The translations under genes were made by a program, and so were the position numbers. From the NCBI GenBank assembly GCA_016707115.1, contig JADJIH010000013.1:1-19885 (forward strand): DNA of 19,885 nucleotides, read 5' to 3'. This document shows, piece by piece, positions 1 through 8,251 of the stretch; the stretch's first letter is position 1, and each line of letters begins with the position of its first letter. The DNA comes from Ignavibacteriales bacterium. GTDB taxonomy: Bacteria > Bacteroidota > Ignavibacteria > Ignavibacteriales > Ignavibacteriaceae. Under the pieces are notes generated by a model. The model was not told where the DNA came from. It saw only the letters and a list, made by a program, of their open reading frames with translations, and ran no database searches.

Positions 1-1
1 A

Positions 2-229
2 TTCAGTTTAACAAAAGAAGCTGGACAAAACGGAAAAAAGATTATTATAAAGTTCTCTGTGATAAAAACAGGAAGTAAAGAACCTGAAGCAACAAACGGA
101 AACATCAATGATAATTTCTATGAGTTAATGTTATCATCCTGCAGAGATGCAGTTAAGATCCAGAATGAACTTGGCGGACTTGATGGATGCAAAACCATTG
201 GCTGTGACCCTGTTCATTGCAAGAAGTAA
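2..229 (+). CDS. C-terminal part of an unrecognised protein (5' end outside window)
   Basis: An open frame runs from the window edge to a TAA at 227-229 and gives 75 residues with no start in view. The last 31 residues hold four cysteines (in SSCRD, DGCK, IGCD and VHCKK) and one histidine, so the tail could bind a metal or form disulfides. I do not recognise the family. It lies on the same strand as the following small gene, 93 bases away. Whether it belongs to the metal island is unknown. Confidence 0.6.
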   Translation, partial: FSLTKEAGQNGKKIIIKFSVIKTGSKEPEATNGNINDNFYELMLSSCRDAVKIQNELGGLDGCKTIGCDPVHCKK

Positions 230-322
230 AATAAATCAAAATGGTTATTAAATAATTCGGAGTATCTGTGAAATTACTATTGATGTTAATTACAGTAATA
301 ATGATAGCTTAGGTGATTGAAG

Positions 323-526
323 ATGAGTTGGACAGTTGAGAATGATTATGTAATAATCCAACTCAAAGAAGTAAACCCTGATGTTGAGACTTGTTATGCA
401 GAGATCACACTTGAATCAGGTAGATTTGAATTGGAAAGGGTTGCTGATGAAAATAAAAAATTCAGAGTTAAGAATGACTTTGGGAAGTTCAGGAACATTG
501 AGATCTATACAAATCTTGATCTATAA
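323..526 (+). CDS. Small hypothetical protein (67 aa)
   Basis: This short reading frame encodes an acidic protein beginning MSWTVEND and ending NLDL. A TTG at 317 is also in frame, but I prefer the ATG at 323 because AGGTG at 311-315 sits seven bases before it. There is no signal peptide, membrane segment or metal motif, and only one cysteine. The alternating hydrophobic and charged pattern suggests a small beta-rich cytosolic protein. No function can be given. A hairpin follows its stop directly, which suggests the transcript ends there and that it is separate from the metal operon. Confidence 0.55.
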   Translation: MSWTVENDYVIIQLKEVNPDVETCYAEITLESGRFELERVADENKKFRVKNDFGKFRNIEIYTNLDL

Positions 527-528
527 AG

Positions 529-550
529 AAGGAGAGCTCGTCTCTCCTTT
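529..550 (+). terminator. Hairpin after the small hypothetical gene, possible terminator
   Basis: AAGGAGAG (529-536) pairs perfectly with CTCTCCTT (542-549) around a five-base loop, three bases past the stop codon. Only three T's follow, so it is a weak intrinsic terminator at best. Confidence 0.45.
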
Positions 551-896
551 AGCTTGAAAATATTTTCAAATAAAAAAATTTTAGAAACTGGATACGCCCC
601 AGAAACAAAAAATCTTATAGGAAAGTTTATGTGAGGCGAACCTGGCATTTTTGAGGGGCTTATGGGACCCTACCACCCTTCTTTTGGTTAAACGAACAGG
701 TTTACTTTTGCCGTTTATTTAAGATCTATTTTATTGGCAGTTTCTCCCCAGCTTTTTTTAACACAAGGCCCCTATTATGCGGTTGCGGTGGTAGTTCATT
801 ATTATATATACATATAATTGGTATAGTTGAGTATTTGGAAATAAAGCAATCATTTTTCATTGACTTTTATCAATTGATTACTTACGTTAACTATTA
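551..896. other. Non-coding stretch with crossed and nested complementary segments
   Basis: About 350 bases without a plausible gene on either strand. The part from about 590 to 800 looks more GC-rich than the flanking DNA. AACCTG (639-644) is complementary to CAGGTT (697-702). AGGGGC (654-659) is complementary to GCCCCT (768-773), and CTACCACC (670-677) to GGTGGTAG (787-794). The last two pairs interleave, as in a pseudoknot. The stretch could be a structured RNA, a relic of a mobile element or recombination site, or chance; I could not match it to a known element. The 3' part must contain the promoter of the downstream gene, but no convincing promoter boxes are visible. Confidence 0.4.
869..878. 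promoter_or_regulatory. 10-bp palindrome upstream of the HYC_CC_PP gene, possible operator
   Basis: ATCAATTGAT is a perfect palindrome 18 bases before the first gene of the metal cluster. Its place suits an operator or start-site element, but a 10-bp AT-rich palindrome can arise by chance. Confidence 0.2.
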
Positions 897-1313
897 ATGA
901 AGCAGAAAATAATTACATATCTACTTTTACTAGTATTTGTTTTTTCCACAATTGGAATACCGGTTAGCCTGCATTATTGCGATATGATGGATTTGGTATC
1001 CTTACAATCCTGTGGAATGTGTGATACAAAAGCCTCTACCTGCTGCGATGATGATAACTCTAACCCAATTGTAAAATCTGAGAATGATGTTTCCTGCTGC
1101 ACCAATAAAATAATTGCAGCATCCTCTGATGAAAAATACTTAACTATTACATACGAAGTTCCAAAAACTGAAGCAAAGAGTTTTGTATTTATCATTCCTA
1201 AACAGCAATATTTTACTGAAGAATTATCTAATAAAACTTTTAGCTCGGATATTTCTCCACCTCCTAATTATTCCAATTCTATATACCTCAACAATTCTAT
1301 ACTTCTAATCTGA
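897..1313 (+). CDS. HYC_CC_PP family small exported Cys-rich protein
   Basis: A 138-residue protein with an N-terminal hydrophobic signal or anchor (residues 5-24). HYC follows at 26-28, then C39, C42, paired cysteines C49-C50 and C67-C68, and PPP at 121-123. This order (HYC, CC, PP) is the hallmark of the Bacteroidota family with that name, which is often beside heavy-metal RND pumps; no biochemical role is established that I know of. Paired cysteines and H26 suggest Cu(I)/Ag(I) or Zn binding in the periplasm (inference). It opens the + strand cluster, 90 bases before the RND pump gene. No clear Shine-Dalgarno precedes the ATG, and no better start is in frame. Confidence 0.8.
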   Translation: MKQKIITYLLLLVFVFSTIGIPVSLHYCDMMDLVSLQSCGMCDTKASTCCDDDNSNPIVKSENDVSCCTNKIIAASSDEKYLTITYEVPKTEAKSFVFIIPKQQYFTEELSNKTFSSDISPPPNYSNSIYLNNSILLI

Positions 1314-1337
1314 TATTTCTTTTCCTCGATTAGCTTG

Positions 1338-1357
1338 AAAGGATAAATACATCCTTT
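1338..1357 (+). terminator. Hairpin between the HYC_CC_PP gene and cusA
   Basis: AAAGGAT (1338-1344) pairs with ATCCTTT (1351-1357) around a six-base loop. Only a short T stretch follows. It could be a weak terminator or attenuator that lowers transcription into the pump genes, or a transcript-stabilising stem. Confidence 0.3.
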
Positions 1358-1403
1358 TGCTATGTCTATTAATAATTTTTATTAATTGAATTAGGAAAAG
1401 AAA

Positions 1404-4400
1404 ATGATAGAAAAAATAATTGATTGGTCAGCAAATAACAGATTCATAGTAATCCTTCTTTATATCATAATAGTTGGTTATGGTATTTACAGCGTGATAA
1501 ATTTACCTGTTGATGCTATTCCTGATCTATCTGAAAATCAAGTTATTGTTTTTACAGAATGGATGGGGCGTTCACCCCAGATAATTGAGGATCAAGTTAC
1601 ATTCCCTATAGTTTCAGGATTACAAGGCTTACCTGATGTAAAAGCAGTCAGAGCAAATTCAATGTTCGGTATGTCTTTCGTCTTTGTGATTTTCAATGAC
1701 AATGTCGATACATACTTTGCACGATCAAGAGTGCTTGAAAGAATGAATACAATTCAGGCACAGCTTCCTTCTGGAGTTGTACCCTCATTAGGACCGGATG
1801 GCACCGGTGTTGGTCACGTCTTTTGGTACACCGTCGAAGGGAAGGATTACGATCTCGGAACTCTGCGATCCGTTCAGGATTGGTATATAAGATACAAGCT
1901 AGCCGCTGTTGATGGTGTAGCAGAAGTAGCGAGTATTGGTGGATACGTAAAACAATATCAGGTTGATGTAAATCCAAATGATTTACGAGCATATAACTTA
2001 ACGGTATCTGATGTTGTTAATGCTGTTCAGAGAAGCAATAACGAAGTTGGCGGGAAAATAGTAGAGGTTAGTGATGCGGAATATTTTGTTCGCGGACAGG
2101 GTTACATAAAATCTAAAGAAGATGTTGAAAACACGGTTGTAAAATCTTTTACAAATGGTATTCCTATCCTTATAAAAAATGTAGCTAAGGTTCAGCTTGG
2201 TGGAGATATTCGACGGGGTGCTTTGGAAAAAGACGGCCAGGGTCAGGTTGTTGGTGGGATTATTGTTATGCGAACCGGTGAAAATGCCCAGAACGTGATT
2301 GATAGAGTTAAAGAAAAAATTAAAGAGATATCCCCTGGTCTTCCAAACGGTGTCAGCATTGTGCCGTCATACGATAGAAGCACTCTTATTAGAGAAGCAA
2401 TTGGTACTTTAGATAGAGCATTGATTGAAGCAGCAATTGTTGTAGGTATTATGGTTGCTCTTTTTCTTTTACACTTCAGAAGTGTTGTTAGGATACTTAT
2501 TGAGATTCCGATTGCAGTACTTATCTCTTTCATTTTAATGTACACATTTAACATTACATCAAACATTATGAGCCTTGGTGGGATAATATTGGCGATAGGA
2601 GTTATCGTTGATTCATCCATTGTCCTAGTCGAGAACGCTTACCGAAACATTGCCAAAGCAATTGAAGAAAAAGGTTCTCTAACAAAAGAGGAGTACAAAA
2701 AATTATCTATCGATTCAGCAAAGCAAGTTGGGCGAGCAATATTTTTTTCAGAGTTAATAATTTTAGTTTCATTTATTCCTGTTTTTCTATTAACCGGACA
2801 GGAAGGGAAAATGTTTAAGCCGTTAGCCTTCACAAAATCTTTTACAATGATTGGTGCTGCCGTAATAGTAATTACATTAATACCAGTTTTAATGACAATG
2901 TTAATGCGTGGTAATTTCAAACCTGAAAATAAAAATCCTATTACAAGAATATTTGTAAGAATTTATGAACCGCTTATTCATTGGGTGCTGAAGCATCGAA
3001 AAATTACTATTGCAATAAATGTAATTGCACTTTTGGTAACAGTACCGATGATTTTGAATACAGGCAGCGAATTTATGCCTCCGTTAGATGAGGGCTCAAT
3101 ATTGTATATGCCTGTAACTCTCCCCGGTGCTTCAATCACCGAGGTTAACCGAATATTGCGGGAGCAGGATAAGATAATTAAAACTGTTCCGGAGGTTCAT
3201 CACGTGCTTGGGAAAACAGGCAGAGCTGAAACAGCAACAGACAACGCCCCGTTGAGTATGATAGAAACAATAATTGTATTAAAACCTAAAGATGAGTGGC
3301 GACCGGGAATTACAAAGCAGGATATAGTTGCTGAGCTTGATCACAAACTTCAAATTCCCGGAGTAACAAACGGATGGACACAGCCGATCATCAACAGAAT
3401 TAATATGCTATCTACCGGTGTAAGAACTGATATTGGATTTAAAATATTCGGAGAAAACCTGGACACTTTAGAAACTTATGCAATTAAGGCGGAAGGTTTA
3501 TTAAAAAATGTTGATGGTGCTGCTGATGTTGTTGCTGAACGAGTTCAGAACGGCTACTATCTCGACATACAAATTAAAAGAGAAATGGCTGCGAGATATG
3601 GAGTAAACATCAGTGATTTGCAGGATATAATTGAAACCGCAATTGGCGGACAAAATTTAGGTGTGGTTATCGAAGGAAGAATGCGTTTCCCGATTCGTAT
3701 GCGTTACCAAAAAGATTACCGGGATGATGTTGATGAAATAAAAAATCTAATCGTGCCTGTGTCGTTATCAGGTCCAATGAATGTTCAAACTTCAATGAAC
3801 AATAATTCATCAATTGGAGTGAATAACAACAGCGGCGGAATGTCTTCTATGGGAAGTTCAAGTAATGCGGGTTTAACTATACAACCTACGAGTGGACAAA
3901 ATGGATTTTCACTTCTTACCGCAGAACAAAATTCTATTACATATCTGCCGATATCTGAATTAGCAGATGTGAATGTTCTAACCGGTCCACCGATGATAAG
4001 CAGTGAAAATGGAATGCTGCGATCAATTGTATTTATGAATACTCGCGGAAGAGATATGGGTAATGTTATGGTTGATGCTAAAAAAATTATTGAAGAAAAT
4101 CTTAAACTTCCGGCTGGTTACAGTTATACCTGGAGCGGACAGTATGAAAGTAAAGTCCGCGCGCAGCAGACAATTCAAATAATTATGCCTGTTGTGTTCT
4201 TAATAATTTTTGTTCTGTTATTCTTAACCCTTAAAGATTATATGGAAGCCGGAGTTGTAATGTTATCAGTTCCATTCGCCCTAATTGGTGGAATGTATAT
4301 GATTTATATTCTCGGCTACAATTTTTCAGTTGCAGTTTGGGTAGGATTCATTGCTTTATATGGTGTCGCTGTTGAAACAGGTGTCGTGATGGTTGTTTAC

Positions 4401-4754
4401 TTGCACGAAGCTCTCGATAAAAGAATTCGTGCTCATAAAAAGGGAACAAGAGGTCCGTTAACTAATAAGGATATCTATGAAGCTACAGTTGAAGGTTCTG
4501 TCTTGCGTCTCAGACCTAAACTAATGACGGTGGGAACTTCTATGATTGGATTGATTCCTGTAATGTGGGCTACCGGAACAGGATCGGATGTAATGAAGCC
4601 ATTAACCGCACCATTAATAGGTGGTTTATTAACTTCTGCAGTACACGTTCTTGTTGTAACACCGATACTTTTTGCGATTATGAAAGAGCGTGCACTAAGA
4701 AAAGGAAAGTTAGAATTATCTAAAATGTCCGATTGGATGAAGGAGGGAGAGTAG
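1404..4754 (+). CDS. cusA: CusA-type heavy-metal RND efflux pump, likely Cu(I)/Ag(I)
   Basis: Inner-membrane proton-driven pump of the heavy-metal-efflux RND family, exporting metal through a tripartite complex. It has 1116 residues against about 1047 in E. coli CusA. The three relay methionines of CusA (M573, M623, M672) are matched by M569 in YMPVTLPGAS, M619 in LSMIET and M668 in NMLSTG, with the same spacing, which favours Cu(I)/Ag(I) over Zn/Co. The proton-relay residues match D403, E991 and K1039. The extra length is mainly an insertion at about residues 787-845, rich in Ser, Asn, Gly and Met, in a periplasmic part of the second porter half. AGGA at 1393-1396 precedes the ATG. The stop abuts the start of the TolC-family gene, so the two are co-translated. 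Confidence 0.96.
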   Translation: MIEKIIDWSANNRFIVILLYIIIVGYGIYSVINLPVDAIPDLSENQVIVFTEWMGRSPQIIEDQVTFPIVSGLQGLPDVKAVRANSMFGMSFVFVIFNDNVDTYFARSRVLERMNTIQAQLPSGVVPSLGPDGTGVGHVFWYTVEGKDYDLGTLRSVQDWYIRYKLAAVDGVAEVASIGGYVKQYQVDVNPNDLRAYNLTVSDVVNAVQRSNNEVGGKIVEVSDAEYFVRGQGYIKSKEDVENTVVKSFTNGIPILIKNVAKVQLGGDIRRGALEKDGQGQVVGGIIVMRTGENAQNVIDRVKEKIKEISPGLPNGVSIVPSYDRSTLIREAIGTLDRALIEAAIVVGIMVALFLLHFRSVVRILIEIPIAVLISFILMYTFNITSNIMSLGGIILAIGVIVDSSIVLVENAYRNIAKAIEEKGSLTKEEYKKLSIDSAKQVGRAIFFSELIILVSFIPVFLLTGQEGKMFKPLAFTKSFTMIGAAVIVITLIPVLMTMLMRGNFKPENKNPITRIFVRIYEPLIHWVLKHRKITIAINVIALLVTVPMILNTGSEFMPPLDEGSILYMPVTLPGASITEVNRILREQDKIIKTVPEVHHVLGKTGRAETATDNAPLSMIETIIVLKPKDEWRPGITKQDIVAELDHKLQIPGVTNGWTQPIINRINMLSTGVRTDIGFKIFGENLDTLETYAIKAEGLLKNVDGAADVVAERVQNGYYLDIQIKREMAARYGVNISDLQDIIETAIGGQNLGVVIEGRMRFPIRMRYQKDYRDDVDEIKNLIVPVSLSGPMNVQTSMNNNSSIGVNNNSGGMSSMGSSSNAGLTIQPTSGQNGFSLLTAEQNSITYLPISELADVNVLTGPPMISSENGMLRSIVFMNTRGRDMGNVMVDAKKIIEENLKLPAGYSYTWSGQYESKVRAQQTIQIIMPVVFLIIFVLLFLTLKDYMEAGVVMLSVPFALIGGMYMIYILGYNFSVAVWVGFIALYGVAVETGVVMVVYLHEALDKRIRAHKKGTRGPLTNKDIYEATVEGSVLRLRPKLMTVGTSMIGLIPVMWATGTGSDVMKPLTAPLIGGLLTSAVHVLVVTPILFAIMKERALRKGKLELSKMSDWMKEGE

Positions 4755-6113
4755 ATGAAAAATTATAAATTAAAAATTAAAAATTATGAAATAAGAAGGA
4801 TGTTATCATTTACCATAACAATTTTTTCATTTTTTATAATGATACAAACTACAAATGCACAATCAGTTGATTCATTAGTTAATGAAGCAATAGTAAATAA
4901 TCCTAAACTAAAATCATTGCAATACAGAATTGAAGCATCAGAATATAGAAGTGAATCTGTTGATTATCTTCCGCCTCCAAATCTATCTGTGGAGTTTTCG
5001 CAAGTGCCGGTTAGCCAAATTGATATTTTTAATCAATCCATATCAAACAACTTTGGCTTATCACAAATGTTTCCTCTCGGTGGTAAACTAAGTGCAATGG
5101 CTGAAGTCGAAAATAAGAATACATTGGTTGAAGGAAATAATTTTGATGCTTATAAAATAAATTTAACTGCACAGGTGAAGATGTCATATTTCAATTTATG
5201 GCTGATCGACAGAAAGATAGAAATACAAAAGAGTAATATTTCACTACTTGGTGATTTTGCTAAAGCAATCGAAGCTTCTTTCTACACAAACCGAATCAGT
5301 CAGGCTGATGTTTTAACTGTTCAAAGCGAGATAGCTTCAAATGAAACTCAGATTTTAATTCTTGAGAAACAAAGAGAAGCTTTGGTTTATAACTTGAATA
5401 AACTATTGGGAAGAGATCTTAATTCAAAAGATGTTTTTGCTTTAGAGTACTTTGAAGTTGATTCATTACAACTATCACAGTTGCAGTTAGAAGAATTGCT
5501 TTCTGATTCAAATCCAACATTAAACAAAATGAACAATATGATTGAGATGAACAGAGCAATGATAACGGCTAACAATAAAGAATTGATCCCGGATTTAATG
5601 GTTCAGGGAATGCTGATGAGAATGCCCAGAGGAATGATTCTTACATCTGCGTCGGATTTAACTATGCTTGATCCCAAAACTGAATGGATGTATTCATTAA
5701 TGTTTTCTATAAATCTTCCGTTTGCACCCTGGTCAGTCGGAAAAATAAATTATAAAGAAGAAGAACTTGCAGCAGGTATAAGTAGCATTGAGCAAGAGAA
5801 AAATGATATGCAGAGAGAAATGACTTCACAACTAAAAGAGGCATTAGTTAAATATAATACTGCTAAAGAGCTTACGGAATTATATGATAAGAAAGTGATA
5901 CCACTATACACTAGTTCAAGTGAATCACAAACAACAGCATATCAAAATGGAAAGACTAACATTACGGCGGTAATTGATTCGTACCGAATGTTGTTAATGC
6001 AAAAGATGAATTATTATATGTCAAAAGCCGATATACAGATGTCACTTGCAGAAGTTGAAATGATGGTCGGTGCTAATCTTAAAAATCTAAAATTATCTGA
6101 AGGAAATTATTAA
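4755..6113 (+). CDS. cusC: TolC-family outer-membrane efflux protein (CusC/CzcC-like)
   Basis: Outer-membrane channel partner of the RND pump, 452 residues with the long coiled-coil character of the OEP family. The N-terminal part has SLVNEAIVNNPKLKSLQY, the usual helix opening of these proteins, and QMFPLGGK is typical of the first strand region. The start at 4755 has a strong AGGAGGGA at 4741-4748 and abuts the cusA stop. The first 15 residues are Lys/Asn-rich and come from an AT-rich repeat. The normal signal peptide begins at the second methionine (residue 16, position 4800) and ends near TTNAQ (about residue 35). The adaptor gene starts one base after the stop. The CusC rather than CzcC label rests on the neighbouring pump. 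Confidence 0.92.
   Translation: MKNYKLKIKNYEIRRMLSFTITIFSFFIMIQTTNAQSVDSLVNEAIVNNPKLKSLQYRIEASEYRSESVDYLPPPNLSVEFSQVPVSQIDIFNQSISNNFGLSQMFPLGGKLSAMAEVENKNTLVEGNNFDAYKINLTAQVKMSYFNLWLIDRKIEIQKSNISLLGDFAKAIEASFYTNRISQADVLTVQSEIASNETQILILEKQREALVYNLNKLLGRDLNSKDVFALEYFEVDSLQLSQLQLEELLSDSNPTLNKMNNMIEMNRAMITANNKELIPDLMVQGMLMRMPRGMILTSASDLTMLDPKTEWMYSLMFSINLPFAPWSVGKINYKEEELAAGISSIEQEKNDMQREMTSQLKEALVKYNTAKELTELYDKKVIPLYTSSSESQTTAYQNGKTNITAVIDSYRMLLMQKMNYYMSKADIQMSLAEVEMMVGANLKNLKLSEGNY
4758..4798 (+). repeat. AT-rich short repeat inside the start of the TolC-family gene
   Basis: The sequence after the ATG consists of repeated units such as TTAAAAATTAAAAATTATGA. They encode a Lys/Asn/Tyr-rich extension before the true signal peptide. 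Similar AT-rich units are, to my recollection, scattered in genomes of this lineage, but only one copy is in the window. Confidence 0.35.
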
Positions 6114-6114
6114 A

Positions 6115-7389
6115 ATGAAAGATATGAAAATAAAATTAATGATCAGTTTATTAGCAACATTATTGTTCGCATTTGCCTGTTCAAACTCAGACAATTCGAA
6201 TAAAAACGAAAATGAATATTGGACGTGCACAATGCATCCTCAGGTTCATAAAGATGGACCCGGAGCTTGCCCGATTTGCGGAATGGATTTGATCAAAAAA
6301 GTTGTTGATGAAACTGCGGATGTTTCTGAAAAATCAAATATGGAAGGGATGATATCCTTAACCACCGATAAACAAATTCTGGCAAATGTTTCGACAATTA
6401 AGATCAAAAAAGAAAATCTAAAAAAGGAATTGACTGCATATAGTTATCTTGATTTTGTTGAACAGAATCGCAAAACTATTCCGGCAAAATTCAACGGAAG
6501 AATTGAAAAATTATTTGTTGATAAAACCGGTGAATACATAAAAAAAGGTCAGCCGTTGTTTGAAATTTATAGTCCCGACCTTGTACAGGCACAGAATGAA
6601 TTTCTGATAGCTTTAAGTAGTAATAAGAATGAAAATAACTCATTGCTTGACGCATCAAAGAAAAAACTTGAATTATTTGGTCTGACAGACAATCAAATTG
6701 ATGAACTAAAAAAATCAGGTGAAATAAAATTAACATTAACATACTACTCCCCTGTAAGCGGAACGGTTATTGAAAAGAAAGTACAGGAAGGAATGTATGT
6801 TAACGAAGGAACTGTGATTTACGAAGCAGCTGAACTTTCAACACTCTGGAATATTGCAGAAGTTAATGAGACTGATCTTTCTACAATTAAATTGGGAAGC
6901 AAAGTGAAACTAAAACTAAAAGCATACCCTGGTGAAGAGTTTACGGGCAAAGTTACATTTATTTATCCTGTAATTAATTCACAAACCAGAACTGTAAAAA
7001 TCCGAAGTGAGTTCTCAAGCCAAAACAACAAACTTAAACCACAAATGTATGGTGAAACTGTTTTCCTAAATGATGCGGGTACTGGATTATTAATATCTGC
7101 GGATGCTGTAATATTTTCAGGAAATAAAAATGTTGTGTGGGTTAGAACTGCAGATGGTATGTTTGAAGGACGCATTGTTGAATTAGGCCTGAAGTTCGGA
7201 GATAAATATCAAATTATTTCAGGTTTAAAAGAAGGTGATGAAGTTGCAGCAAGCGGTGGATTTTTAATTGATTCGGAGAGCCAATTAAAAACCGGAATGC
7301 CGACTGGTCATCAACATGATAATACTATCTCTGATCAAAAGAATGCAAATCAAAATGAATCAAGTTCTACAGAACATAATAATCATTAA
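6115..7389 (+). CDS. cusB: RND adaptor lipoprotein with heavy-metal-binding domain (CusB-like)
   Basis: Periplasmic adaptor linking pump and channel, 424 residues. A lipoprotein signal ends in AFAC (C22). Residues 36-57 form a heavy-metal-binding domain with C38-T-M-H-P and C52-P-I-C-G-M57, a layout common in Bacteroidota CusB homologues. Then come the membrane-fusion barrel-sandwich halves (around GRIEKLFVDKTGEYIKKGQP and SPVSGTVIEKKVQEGMYV), a beta-barrel region and a C-terminal His/Asn-rich tail. An in-frame ATG at 6124 is also possible, but AGGA at 6101-6104 suits 6115. The gene is one base after the channel gene, in the order A-C-B. The Met, His and Cys of the first domain probably capture Cu(I)/Ag(I) for the pump (inference). 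Confidence 0.95.
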   Translation: MKDMKIKLMISLLATLLFAFACSNSDNSNKNENEYWTCTMHPQVHKDGPGACPICGMDLIKKVVDETADVSEKSNMEGMISLTTDKQILANVSTIKIKKENLKKELTAYSYLDFVEQNRKTIPAKFNGRIEKLFVDKTGEYIKKGQPLFEIYSPDLVQAQNEFLIALSSNKNENNSLLDASKKKLELFGLTDNQIDELKKSGEIKLTLTYYSPVSGTVIEKKVQEGMYVNEGTVIYEAAELSTLWNIAEVNETDLSTIKLGSKVKLKLKAYPGEEFTGKVTFIYPVINSQTRTVKIRSEFSSQNNKLKPQMYGETVFLNDAGTGLLISADAVIFSGNKNVVWVRTADGMFEGRIVELGLKFGDKYQIISGLKEGDEVAASGGFLIDSESQLKTGMPTGHQHDNTISDQKNANQNESSSTEHNNH

Positions 7390-7406
7390 AAGAAAGGAAA
7401 CTGGTT

Positions 7407-7754
7407 ATGAAAAATTGTTTGAATAAATATTTACACAGAACTTTTATAGTTTGTGTTATTTTATTAACAGGGGCTTTAGTTGGTTGCGGCGATGATCATA
7501 AAGATCATGGGCACAATAAAATGAATAAATCAAAAACTCATAGCAAATCAGCTATAGTACACGAAGGTATTATACACGTTAGTGTTATTGATAAGAACAA
7601 AGATGGTAAAGTTTTTCAGGATCCAATGGACTGGAATGTTATTTCTGATGACCCAGGGAAATGCCCATTATGTAATATGACACTAAAGGAAGTTTCAATT
7701 GAACAAGCAAAAGAAAATCTTGTTAAGAACGATTTTAAAGTAGAAGAGAATTAA
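7407..7754 (+). CDS. His-rich lipoprotein with divergent heavy-metal-binding domain
   Basis: A 115-residue lipoprotein with lipobox LVGC (C27), followed by a His-rich linker (H31, H34, H36, H45). The C-terminal part contains DKNKDGKVFQD (62-72), similar to an EF-hand or dockerin calcium loop, then M74-D-W and C86-P-L-C-N-M91. The last motif matches the CPxCGM half of heavy-metal-binding domains, but the usual CxMHP half is altered: Cys to Asp (D72) and His to Asp (D75). Residues 51-112 align without gaps to residues 77-138 of the next protein, 42 of 62 identical, so the two arose by duplication. AGGA lies eight bases before the ATG. A periplasmic metal-buffer role is inferred. Confidence 0.85.
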   Translation: MKNCLNKYLHRTFIVCVILLTGALVGCGDDHKDHGHNKMNKSKTHSKSAIVHEGIIHVSVIDKNKDGKVFQDPMDWNVISDDPGKCPLCNMTLKEVSIEQAKENLVKNDFKVEEN

Positions 7755-7800
7755 ATCAAATTAATCATTAATATTAATCTAAATTAAAAGGAGTAACACA

Positions 7801-8220
7801 ATGTTAAAACAATTCGTAATAACAATCGCACTTGTTTCTTTCTTGGGTGCATATACGCTAGCACAAGAAAAGCCGGATACTGATAAAAAAGAAAAGAAAG
7901 ATTGTGCAAAAGGATGCTGTTCCGATCATGAATCGAATGGTAAGATGACAATGGCACAGATGGATGCAGATAGTACTCATAAAGAGCATCAACAAAAGAA
8001 ATCAGAATCAATGAGCGAAAACTCAATTGTCCGTGAAGGTGAGATTAATCTTACTGCAATTGATGCAAATAAGAATGGAAAAGTTTACCAGGACCAGATG
8101 TGTTGGAATGTAATTTCTGATGAACCGGGTGAATGCCCGCAATGTGGAATGATACTGAAAGAAGTTTCACTTGAAAAAGCAAAAGAGAATCTCATCAAGA
8201 ATGATTATAAAGTAAAGTAA
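7801..8220 (+). CDS. Exported Cys/His/Met protein with divergent heavy-metal-binding domain
   Basis: A 139-residue secreted protein with a Sec signal ending LAQ (about residue 22). A Lys-rich stretch carries C35, C39 and C40, then a Met/His-rich linker follows (M49, M51, M54, H60, H63, M71). The C-terminal module repeats that of the preceding lipoprotein: an EF-hand-like loop (88-98), M100-C-W, and C112-P-Q-C-G-M117. Here the position of the usual His is a Cys (C101). The first 40 residues match instead those of the YHS-like protein at 12552, with C35, C39 and C40 at identical positions. AAGGAG precedes the ATG. Likely a periplasmic Cu/Ag carrier, from content and context only. Confidence 0.85.
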   Translation: MLKQFVITIALVSFLGAYTLAQEKPDTDKKEKKDCAKGCCSDHESNGKMTMAQMDADSTHKEHQQKKSESMSENSIVREGEINLTAIDANKNGKVYQDQMCWNVISDEPGECPQCGMILKEVSLEKAKENLIKNDYKVK

Positions 8221-8251
8221 ATAGAAATTAATGTAAACGAAAGGGAAAGAA

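Noticed and set aside
2243..2920. Two minus-strand open frames inside cusA
   Set aside because: They overlap conserved transmembrane coding sequence and show the biased composition of complementary-strand artefacts.
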